Shown here piece after piece: positions 1 through 6,268 of a stretch of DNA of 6,279 nucleotides (positions are counted from its first letter, which is position 1; every line of letters starts with the position of its first letter). A model generated the notes under the pieces. It ran no database searches and was not told the DNA's origin. It saw only the letters and a list, made by a program, of their open reading frames with translations. The stretch is from the NCBI GenBank assembly GCA_902791085.1, contig CADAUN010000026.1:11862-18140 (forward strand). The letters run 5' to 3'. Source of the DNA: an uncultured Erysipelotrichaceae bacterium (GTDB lineage: Bacteria; Bacillota_I; Bacilli_A; RFN20; CAG-826). The position numbers and the translations under genes are program-made.

Positions 1-1236
1 GAAACTCTAAAAGCGTTGAATCTTGCCTATTTTGGGGAAGATTACATGGAGAAACATCCGAAGGCAGCACAGAAATACATTGAACGTTACCAAGAAGGAA
101 AAATCACGCACAAGAAAGAAAATGAAGCATTGTATCTTCAATATCTTTCTTTATTAGCTGTCACTTCTTCTTCGGTGGATGCCGCTTATCGTTTAGGGCT
201 TATCTACCAATATGGCACTCCTTTAACCCCAAAAGATCCGCAAGCGGCCTTGTCGTGGTTCACTTCACCCGCGTTAAAAAATGACGGTGATGCTTTAACT
301 CATATTGGCATCATGTTAGAACGGGGCGAATTAGGAAAAGCAGCGCCTGCCTTGGCCTATCAACATTATGCCAAAGCAATGGCATTAGGTTATTTGTATG
401 GCTTATTTCATTTTTCCGATTGTTATCGTGATGGCATCTATGTAAAACCGGATGTTGAAGCGGCTTCGCAAATGCTTTCTAACAATTTGCCAGAACTTTA
501 TGCCGCATTCTCTGCTTCTTTGTCCCTTCATTCAGTTCCTTATATGCGAGCGAGCGAACTTGGCTCCACCGCCTATCGGATGGGTCGACTCTTTGAACGC
601 GGAAGCGCCAAAATACCAGCGAATCCGATTGAAGCCATTCATTATTATTTGTTGGCTCAATTTGCCTTTTCGTCTCTTTCTTCTGAGAATTTGACGCCAG
701 GTGACGTCGTCGAGGAATCTAACGATACGAATCAACGTTTAAAAACGCTTGCTGAGCATCAGGGAAATCAACGTGGTGAGCCTCGTTTTGACGTGGACAC
801 CTTCTCTGATACCGTGACTTTGTTGCCTTATGATAGCGATGAAGGAACTTATCATTTGCTGGCTCCTTGTATCTTTGAATTTGTGGACCGTGACGAGAAT
901 GCGCATACCTTGACTTTTGATATGATTACGCCACGGCCTTTAATCGTCTGCGACGTCGGTGATTTGTTTATCAGTCCCATTCATGGAAGTATCCGTTGGG
1001 TATTCGAGGATGTTTCCGCGGTGGAATTAGGTCAAGAGGAAGATCAAAAAGCTCCGTTTGACGTGATCATCGGCAACTCCGAAGATGGATTTCAATTGAT
1101 CGATACCCGTGGCAAAAATGCTCCCCATACGGTGGCCACGATCCGTTTTGACCCGCCGAAAGGGAATCAGGACGAAGCGGATTCCGAAGAGACGGAGAGA
1201 GAAGTCTCCGAAGATGAAAATCGGAAAAAGGCGTAA
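1..1236 (+). CDS. Sel1-like repeat protein with beta-rich C-terminal domain (5' end outside window)
   Basis: The frame is open from base 1 to the TAA at 1234-1236 (411 residues visible), so the true start probably lies upstream. In-window starts exist (TTG at 16, ATG at 46), but neither has a clear ribosome site. Numbered from base 1, about residues 60-230 carry helical-hairpin repeats of the Sel1 type (a TPR relative): AAYRLGLIYQYG near 62, then YLYGLFHFSDCYRDG near 131, then TAYRMGRLFERG near 190, each followed by a helix with an A/Y-rich face. Sel1 repeats are protein-protein scaffolds. Residues from about 262 to 385 look beta-rich, with alternating hydrophobic residues, and I do not recognise that domain. 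The last 25 or so residues are strongly acidic with a basic end. No signal peptide or membrane segment is visible, so a cytosolic scaffold is likely. It lies 4 nt before an ABC exporter gene, which suggests a shared task, but the partner is unknown. The Sel1 assignment is firm; the function is not. Confidence 0.8.
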   Translation, partial: ETLKALNLAYFGEDYMEKHPKAAQKYIERYQEGKITHKKENEALYLQYLSLLAVTSSSVDAAYRLGLIYQYGTPLTPKDPQAALSWFTSPALKNDGDALTHIGIMLERGELGKAAPALAYQHYAKAMALGYLYGLFHFSDCYRDGIYVKPDVEAASQMLSNNLPELYAAFSASLSLHSVPYMRASELGSTAYRMGRLFERGSAKIPANPIEAIHYYLLAQFAFSSLSSENLTPGDVVEESNDTNQRLKTLAEHQGNQRGEPRFDVDTFSDTVTLLPYDSDEGTYHLLAPCIFEFVDRDENAHTLTFDMITPRPLIVCDVGDLFISPIHGSIRWVFEDVSAVELGQEEDQKAPFDVIIGNSEDGFQLIDTRGKNAPHTVATIRFDPPKGNQDEADSEETEREVSEDENRKKA

Positions 1237-1240
1237 AGAC

Positions 1241-2995
1241 ATGAAGCAACAAACTGCCTTAACACCGCTTCAAAATAAGCGTTTTCAGGTCTTTTTAGGG
1301 CCGACTTTAAAAGTGCTTGAGTGCGCCATGGAATTAATGACGCCTTTTGTCGTGCGCTACATCATCGACGATGGCATTGGAAAAAACGATATGGGGCTGA
1401 CCTTAAAGCTTTGTGGCTTATTGTTTTTGCTCGCTCTGCTTGGCTTTGGCTTTACGATGATTGCCCAATATTTGGCTTCTAAAGTTGCTTCGGAATATTC
1501 CTACGACTTACGGAAGAATCTCTATGCTCATTTAAACGAATTGTCTGAAACCGATTTGAATCATTTTGGAAAAAATAAAGTACTGACTTTGCTTTCCAAC
1601 GATTCTTTTGCGATGCAAAACGGAGTCATGATGTTCATGCGATTGATTTTCCGTCCCCCGTTTTTATTGCTTGGCTCAACCATTCTTTCTTTTGTGATTG
1701 ATTGGAGAAGCGGCGTGATTTTTTTAATTACCATCTTTTGCAGCGCTTCCGTGATTGGGCTTGTGATGTTCGTTTCGCCTAAGAAATATGCGGCGATTCA
1801 AGCGAATCTCGATCAGATTTCCTTGCTTTCCAGCGATTCTTTGCAAGGGGCAAGGCCGATTCGCGCGTTTAATCGGCAACAAGAACAAGAAGCCAAATTT
1901 GACCGTTCATTAGACACTTACCAGCAAAAGAATTTAAGCATGGCCAAATTTAACGCTTTGATTAACCCATTCACCTTCTTGTTCACGAACTTAGCGATGG
2001 TGATTGTCGTTTTCTTGACTTATCACTATGGCGTGTGGGATGGGACAAGTAGCGTTGGTTTCGTGACATTAGGGGAACTCATCTCTTTGATTTCTTATTT
2101 GACTTCTTCTTTGATGGCTTTAATTTTGTTTTCTCGTTTGATTGTTTCTTTAAACAAGGCTGCTGTCTCTAAAAAACGGATTGATGCTTTCTTTGCCTAT
2201 CAACCGCAGATTCAAAATGTGGCTCGTTATCATTATGAAGATGGCAAAAAAGACGCTCCGATGGTGCGTTTTGATCATGTCTCTTTGACTTATGGCGAAA
2301 AAGGAGACAAACCAGCCGTCAAGGATTTGACTTTCTCTCTTCCTGTAGGTGCCTGGATTGGCTTTATTGGGGGAACGGGAAGTGGCAAATCCACGACCAT
2401 TTCTTTGTTAGAACGGCTTTATGATCCAAGTGAGGGCGCCATCTATTATCGAGGGGTGCCATTAAAGGAATATGATTTGGTCTCTTTACGAAAAGAGATT
2501 TCGTTGGTATCACAAAAACCATCCCTTTTTCAAGGCACGATTCGTTCTAATTTATTGGTAGCAAAGCCAAATGCCAGCGAAGAAGAAATGATATTCGCAT
2601 TAAAACAATCTTTAGCTTATGAATATGTCTCACGTTATCCAGATTTCTTAGACCATCCCGTCGAAGAAGGGGGCGTGAATCTTTCTGGTGGCCAGAAACA
2701 ACGTTTATTAATCGCCCGCGCATTTTTAAAAGGTGGAAGTCTTCTCGTCTTGGACGATTCCATGAGCGCGTTGGATTTCTTATCAGAGCAAAAAGTGAGG
2801 CAAGCAATTGCCTCTATGCCTTCTTGCACAAAAATCATCGTATCTCAACGGACCTCATCGTTACGTCATTGCGATTTGATTCTGGTTTTTGACAAAGGCC
2901 AAATCATCGCGCAAGGAACGCATGAGAGCTTATTAGAAACTTGCTCGGTTTATCAAGAAATTGCAGCGGTGGAGCAAAAAGGGGAGGTGGCATAA
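1241..2995 (+). CDS. ABC exporter half-transporter, degenerate-site subunit (TM287/BmrC-like)
   Basis: A type IV (ABCB-like) half-exporter of 584 residues, the normal length for the family. About six membrane helices lie between residues 18 and 303, followed by a nucleotide-binding domain. Visible motifs are: A-loop Tyr351, Walker A GGTGSGKST at 377-385, Q-loop Gln425, signature LSGGQ at 481-485, Walker B LLVLD at 501-505, D-loop SALD at 509-512. Asp506 replaces the catalytic Glu, and Gln536 replaces the switch His. This pattern is known in the degenerate-site half of heterodimeric exporters such as TM287/288. The partner is the next gene, 1 nt downstream. The ATG at 1241 is preferred because GGAAAAAGG ends 9 nt upstream and the predicted protein begins close to the first helix. 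An ATG at 1214 (9 more residues, with GGAGAG 14 nt upstream) is possible. A longer version from 1109 would add a Lys/Arg-rich stretch that is only the shadow of the preceding gene. Substrate unknown (drug, lipid or peptide are all possible). Confidence 0.93.
   Translation: MKQQTALTPLQNKRFQVFLGPTLKVLECAMELMTPFVVRYIIDDGIGKNDMGLTLKLCGLLFLLALLGFGFTMIAQYLASKVASEYSYDLRKNLYAHLNELSETDLNHFGKNKVLTLLSNDSFAMQNGVMMFMRLIFRPPFLLLGSTILSFVIDWRSGVIFLITIFCSASVIGLVMFVSPKKYAAIQANLDQISLLSSDSLQGARPIRAFNRQQEQEAKFDRSLDTYQQKNLSMAKFNALINPFTFLFTNLAMVIVVFLTYHYGVWDGTSSVGFVTLGELISLISYLTSSLMALILFSRLIVSLNKAAVSKKRIDAFFAYQPQIQNVARYHYEDGKKDAPMVRFDHVSLTYGEKGDKPAVKDLTFSLPVGAWIGFIGGTGSGKSTTISLLERLYDPSEGAIYYRGVPLKEYDLVSLRKEISLVSQKPSLFQGTIRSNLLVAKPNASEEEMIFALKQSLAYEYVSRYPDFLDHPVEEGGVNLSGGQKQRLLIARAFLKGGSLLVLDDSMSALDFLSEQKVRQAIASMPSCTKIIVSQRTSSLRHCDLILVFDKGQIIAQGTHESLLETCSVYQEIAAVEQKGEVA
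2983..2989 (+). promoter_or_regulatory. Strong Shine-Dalgarno site for the second ABC gene
   Basis: GGAGGTG matches the 16S anti-Shine-Dalgarno extensively and ends 7 nt before the ATG at 2997. It lies inside the last codons of the preceding ABC gene. It decides the start at 2997 over a TTG at 2961, which would add 12 residues encoded within the upstream gene's end. The placement suggests matched, coupled production of the two half-transporters. Confidence 0.85.
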
Positions 2996-2996
2996 A

Positions 2997-4748
2997 ATGA
3001 AACGAATTAAAGCGTTCCTTCCTTATCTCCGTAAGGCGAAAGCCATCGTATTTTTGTCTTTGCTTTGTGCTTTCTTAGCAACCGGTTCTAAATTAATGAT
3101 CCCTTTCTTGGCTGGCAAAAGCGTGAATGCGATGCAAAAAGCATTAGAAGAGAACTCGTGGGCGTCACTCGATTTATCCAATCTCTTCTTATTGATGGGG
3201 GTATTGCTTCTTGTAGGCACCATTTTCCGTTATTTATTCGATTATTTGACTTACCTTCTAGGACAAAAAATCATTCGGGAAATGCGTCACGAATTATTTG
3301 TCGCCACTTTGGAGCAGCCGATTTCCGAAATCGATAAAACCACAAAAGGCGACACTGTCCTTCGTTTTGTCAACGATATTGAAAATGTTCAAACGGGATT
3401 GGTGTCAGGTTTCGCTTCCCTTTATGATGGGGTGGTCGCCATTATTATCACCTTGGTGTTCATGTTCACCTTGAATTGGATCTTGGGACTCATCGTGGTT
3501 GCTTTAACTCCTCTTTCCATGTTAGTGGCGCGTTTTGTGTCCAAATTCAACGCAAAACATTTTCGAAAACAGGCGACTAACCAAGGATTGCTAAATGGTT
3601 ATTCTTTAGAGTCTTTAAGAAATTCTGAAGCGGTGACGACGTTAGGAATTGCTAAAGATCGCGAGAAGGGATTTGATGAACGGAATGCCGCTTTGCGCGA
3701 CGCAACCTTTAAAGCGAACTTAGGGGCGTCAATCATCAATCCGGCGACGCGATTGGTGAATGCGATGATTAATGCTGCCGTCATTTTCGTCGGCGCAGTT
3801 TTGTTGCTTCATCCTTCCACGAGTCTATCTTTAGGCCTTGCCGCTTTTGGCATCGGCGATTTGTCCGCTTTCTTAACTTATGCTTCCAATTATATGCAGC
3901 CCTTTAACGAAATCTCAGATGTGATCGCCGAAATTGATTATGCTTTGGCGTCTTTCCAACGGATTCAAGACATCATTCATGGCCCGAAAGACAAGAATGA
4001 AGGAAGCATTGTTTTGCCCGGTGAAATCAAAGACATAAAAGCCAAAGACGTCACTTTCTCGTATGATGCTTCGCGTATTATCATCCATCATTTGAATTTA
4101 GATCTCAAAAAAGGACAAAAAATCGCCTTAGTCGGTCCGACGGGATGTGGGAAAACCACCGTGATTAATTTGTTAATGCGTTTCTACGATCCGCAAGAAG
4201 GGGCTTTCTTTGCCAACGATATCTCCACGCAAGAACTCGAAAAGAAAGCCTACCGTTCTCATATTGGAATGGTGTTGCAAGATACGTGGATTTTTTCTGG
4301 GACGGTCTACGAAAACATCGCGTATGCAAGGCCAGATGCAAGCCACGAAGAAGTGGTGAATGCCGCCAAGCAAGCGCAAGCAGATGGTTTTATCTCTCGT
4401 CTTCCAAAAGGCTATGACACGATAATTTCCGATTCTTCCGGCCTTTCTTTGGGAGAGAAGCAACTTATCTGCGTAGCCAGAGTCATGTTAGCCAAACCTG
4501 AAATTGTCATTTTGGATGAAGCTACGTCTAATATCGACGTCCGCACCGAAAAATTGCTTTCTGCATCGTTTGATCAATTGATGAAAGGGAAAACTTCTTT
4601 GGTGGTGGCGCATCGTTTGTCGACCATTGTTTCTAGCGATTGTATCGTCGTATTGAAAGACGGAGAAACGATAGAAGAAGGAACTCACCAAGAGTTATTG
4701 GCCAAAAAGGGATTTTATGCAAAACTTTATGAAGCACAATTCCAATAA
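2997..4748 (+). CDS. ABC exporter half-transporter, catalytic-site subunit (TM288/BmrD-like)
   Basis: The second ABCB-like half-exporter, 583 residues. It begins with a short basic N-terminus and has about six membrane helices between residues 14 and 305. The nucleotide-binding domain shows A-loop Tyr356, Walker A GPTGCGKT at 380-387, Q-loop Gln428, Walker B IVILD at 503-507, catalytic Glu508 and switch His539, all canonical. Its signature is LSLGE (483-487) instead of LSGGQ. The catalytic residues are therefore intact while the signature is altered, the mirror image of the partner encoded 1 nt upstream. From the known architecture of these exporters, this Walker A/B, Glu and His set would pair with the partner's LSGGQ to form the hydrolysing site. 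The protein is expected in the cytoplasmic membrane as a 1:1 heterodimer. The 3' end overlaps the lipoprotein gene by 32 nt. Transported substrate unknown. Confidence 0.94.
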   Translation: MKRIKAFLPYLRKAKAIVFLSLLCAFLATGSKLMIPFLAGKSVNAMQKALEENSWASLDLSNLFLLMGVLLLVGTIFRYLFDYLTYLLGQKIIREMRHELFVATLEQPISEIDKTTKGDTVLRFVNDIENVQTGLVSGFASLYDGVVAIIITLVFMFTLNWILGLIVVALTPLSMLVARFVSKFNAKHFRKQATNQGLLNGYSLESLRNSEAVTTLGIAKDREKGFDERNAALRDATFKANLGASIINPATRLVNAMINAAVIFVGAVLLLHPSTSLSLGLAAFGIGDLSAFLTYASNYMQPFNEISDVIAEIDYALASFQRIQDIIHGPKDKNEGSIVLPGEIKDIKAKDVTFSYDASRIIIHHLNLDLKKGQKIALVGPTGCGKTTVINLLMRFYDPQEGAFFANDISTQELEKKAYRSHIGMVLQDTWIFSGTVYENIAYARPDASHEEVVNAAKQAQADGFISRLPKGYDTIISDSSGLSLGEKQLICVARVMLAKPEIVILDEATSNIDVRTEKLLSASFDQLMKGKTSLVVAHRLSTIVSSDCIVVLKDGETIEEGTHQELLAKKGFYAKLYEAQFQ

Positions 4749-5556
4749 GAAGATAGGGATCTTTTCTTGTTTTGCTCTTTTGCTTTCTGGCTGCGCGATG
4801 TCTTATTCGCGCCCGGTGTCTTTAAGCACCGCCTCCGAACGAATTCGTCAAACCTTGAAAACATGGGAAGAAACAGATTTTTCTTCCTTCTCTTCTTTGA
4901 CATTAACCTCGACTTTTTGCGTGCGGAATGCTTCTCATCATAGCCTTCAAGAAACAACAGTGACCAAAATGCAATACGAAGCCAATCCTTATGTTTTGGC
5001 ATTAGAAGAAACAGCGACTCAAAAAGGCGAGGATAAGAATTTGTATTCGTATGTAGCGACCATTTCTCATGAAAACGGCACTTACATGGTGCAAGAAGGA
5101 GAAAAACGTATCGAGGCCTCTTCTTGGGAAGGATATTCGTTTTATTCACCGTATTTTGATTTGCCTTCCTTTTTTCGCCTTCATGGAACGGCATTGTTAA
5201 ACAAAGCGGATTCTTTGTTATCCCAAATTGGCACCATAACAAACCCTCAATCGAATGAATTAACGGGATTTCGCGCCCTTTCCAAAGGGGGAGATGAATT
5301 AGAAGTGACTTTTGATGGCAGCGATTTTGGCATTCAAGATCACTTCTTTCAACCGCAATACGAAGACAAAGATGCCACCTCTTTTTCTCTTAAGATCAGT
5401 GGAGGGAGACTACGTTCTTATCAGGTTACGTTCGTTTACGTTGAACCATTGGTAATTTCGTCTTCCTCGGGGCCTGAATTTGATGTCTTTCACCAGACGA
5501 AGAGTTCTGGCACCAAAGAGATGAGCGTGGAGAATGTGTGGGATTATGGTGCGTGA
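4717..5556 (+). CDS. Secreted lipoprotein of unknown function
   Basis: The 279-residue product has a classic lipoprotein signal: a basic stretch (K6, K11, K12), a hydrophobic core from about residue 13, and a lipobox LSGC at residues 23-26, so Cys26 should be lipidated and become the first mature residue. The mature part (about 254 residues) starts with a Ser/Thr-rich linker. It then has many alternating polar/hydrophobic segments rich in Phe, Tyr, Thr and Ser, which suggests a mostly beta-structured domain anchored on the outer face of the membrane. I do not recognise the family. The ATG at 4717 follows AAAAAGGG with a 5-nt spacer; the ATG at 4729 (4 residues shorter, same lipobox) sits 17 nt from that site and is less favoured. 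The gene begins inside the end of the ABC gene, pointing to translational coupling and to a role at the envelope alongside the exporter (inference). It ends in tandem TGA codons (5554-5559). A substrate-binding or chaperone-like role is possible but unsupported. Confidence 0.82.
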   Translation: MQNFMKHNSNKKIGIFSCFALLLSGCAMSYSRPVSLSTASERIRQTLKTWEETDFSSFSSLTLTSTFCVRNASHHSLQETTVTKMQYEANPYVLALEETATQKGEDKNLYSYVATISHENGTYMVQEGEKRIEASSWEGYSFYSPYFDLPSFFRLHGTALLNKADSLLSQIGTITNPQSNELTGFRALSKGGDELEVTFDGSDFGIQDHFFQPQYEDKDATSFSLKISGGRLRSYQVTFVYVEPLVISSSSGPEFDVFHQTKSSGTKEMSVENVWDYGA

Positions 5557-5995
5557 TGAAGCAACAATTTCTTATACGATGTCTCGCATTCATAGCAAAA
5601 ACACCTCGATTGAGTTGAAACTTAGAAAAGAACTATATCGTCGTGGTTTTCGTTACCGTGCGAATTCTCGATATATTTTTGGTCATCCCGACATTTCTTT
5701 TAAAGGATACAAAGTCGTCGTCTTTTGCGATTCGGAATTCTGGCATGGTTTTCATTTCGATGAAAACGAAGCCAAAATCCATTCCCATCGGAGTTATTGG
5801 ATCCCAAAAATCAAACGCAATATCGCGCGTGACGAAGAAACGAATGCCGTTTTGACTTCTCAAGGTTATTTGGTACTCCGTTTTTGGGGAAAAGAGATAG
5901 AACGAGATCCCAAAGGTTGTGCGGATCAAGTGGAAAAAGCATTGTTGTCCCGCGGATATCCTGCTCAAAAGATTCTTCATCCTGACGATAAATAA
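5546..5995 (+). CDS. vsr: Vsr-type (very short patch repair) DNA mismatch endonuclease
   Basis: The product (149 residues from the ATG at 5546) shows the Vsr fold signature: MSRIHSKNTSIELKLRKEL at residues 12-30, GFRYR at 34-38, GHPD with the presumed catalytic Asp49, FCDSEFWHG at 60-68 with His67, the YW..KI..N..RD block at 84-96, and LRFWG at 111-115. Vsr enzymes nick next to T in T:G mismatches formed by deamination of 5-methylcytosine, and are normally partnered with a cytosine methyltransferase. None is in this window. From a by-hand alignment with E. coli Vsr recalled from memory, the zinc ligands Cys66, His71, Cys73 and Cys117 appear replaced (Glu64, Phe69, Phe71, Lys116), as in a Zn-less branch I recall from Firmicutes. 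The start could also be 5534 (4 residues longer, with GGAG only 1 nt before it). The 5546 start overlaps the lipoprotein stop by 11 nt, with GGAG 13 nt upstream. Family assignment is firm; target sequence unknown. Confidence 0.88.
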   Translation: MVRDEATISYTMSRIHSKNTSIELKLRKELYRRGFRYRANSRYIFGHPDISFKGYKVVVFCDSEFWHGFHFDENEAKIHSHRSYWIPKIKRNIARDEETNAVLTSQGYLVLRFWGKEIERDPKGCADQVEKALLSRGYPAQKILHPDDK

Positions 5996-6020
5996 AAAAA
6001 CAAGATGTTACTTGTATGAA

Positions 6021-6044
6021 AAAAGAGCCAGCAACGGCTCTTTT
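6021..6044 (+). terminator. Intrinsic terminator after the Vsr gene, probably bidirectional
   Basis: A 9-bp perfect stem, AAAAGAGCC (6021-6029) and GGCTCTTTT (6036-6044), closes a 6-nt loop 25 nt after the Vsr stop codon. The plus-strand U-tract is TTTT, interrupted by GC and then TTT. On the minus strand the hairpin is followed by six consecutive T (complement of 6019-6024), so it could also stop transcription coming from the right. A small 5-bp hairpin, ACAAG (6000-6004) with CTTGT (6011-6015), lies just upstream. Confidence 0.85.
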
Positions 6045-6050
6045 GCTTTC

Positions 6051-6112
6051 AAACGGATCCTTATTCGCCTTTGTGATCGACAAGAAGATTAAATCAAAGA
6101 TGGGATCCGTTT
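6051..6112. repeat. 10-bp perfect inverted repeat AAACGGATCC / GGATCCGTTT
   Basis: AAACGGATCC at 6051-6060 is the exact reverse complement of GGATCCGTTT at 6103-6112, with 42 nt between. Inside, CTTTG (6069-6073) and CAAAG (6095-6099) could extend the structure across an 8/3 internal loop. Neither arm is followed by a T-tract, so it does not look like a second terminator. No target-site duplication is evident on the flanks. A partial third copy, AAACGGAT, lies at 6235-6242. It could be an operator dyad, a leader RNA structure or a mobile-element end; the role is unknown. Confidence 0.6.
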
Positions 6113-6115
6113 AAT

Positions 6116-6268
6116 ATGTATACTGATGAAAGAGAATTGACTTATAAAGAAGATGGTACACCTGTTTGATCTGAATGAGAAACTGTTTATAGCGGAATGG
6201 AAAGTTTTCCTTTAGGTAATCAACCGTCATATGGAAACGGATGAGAAATGGATTGAGGAGATGACTAA
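6116..6268 (+). other. Candidate 50-residue ORF that requires TGA to be read as sense (Trp)
   Basis: From the ATG at 6116 the frame has no TAA or TAG until TAA at 6266-6268, but has TGA at 6167, 6176, 6242 and 6254 (codons 18, 21, 43, 47). With TGA as Trp it gives a small acidic protein with motifs such as VWSEWETVYSG and a tail GNGWEMDWGDD. Coding character: 20 of the 49 codons after the start begin with G, Glu is always GAA, and Leu is TTG/TTA. The 13 in-frame codons just before the ATG contain only one G-initial codon, so the coding signal begins near 6116. The TAA overlaps the next ATG (TAATG), and the next gene's Shine-Dalgarno lies in its last codons, as in coupled gene pairs. Weak points: no good ribosome site for 6116 itself, and the upstream genes do not use TGA as sense. 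Alternatives are a decayed gene with mutated Trp codons or plain leader sequence. I recognise no family. Confidence 0.35.

Noticed and set aside
1109..1240. N-terminal extension of the first ABC protein (44 extra residues from an ATG at 1109)
   Set aside because: It lies wholly inside the Sel1 gene and encodes an Arg/Lys-rich stretch with no family likeness. The ATG at 1241 has a suitable ribosome site and gives a normal family length.
4727..5242. 171-residue minus-strand open frame opposite the lipoprotein gene
   Set aside because: Lys/Arg/Phe-rich composition typical of an antisense shadow. The plus-strand gene has a clear lipobox signal and operon placement.
6016..6114. 33-codon plus-strand frame starting ATGAAAAAAGAGCC
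   Set aside because: It begins within the terminator region, has no Shine-Dalgarno, contains the terminator stem, and its composition gives no coding support.
6119..6124. TATACT as a -10 promoter box for the gene at 6268
   Set aside because: No -35-like hexamer at 16-18 nt upstream and no correctly spaced extended -10 TG. A TTGATC-N16-TATAGC pair at 6166-6193 matches only 4/6 in each box.
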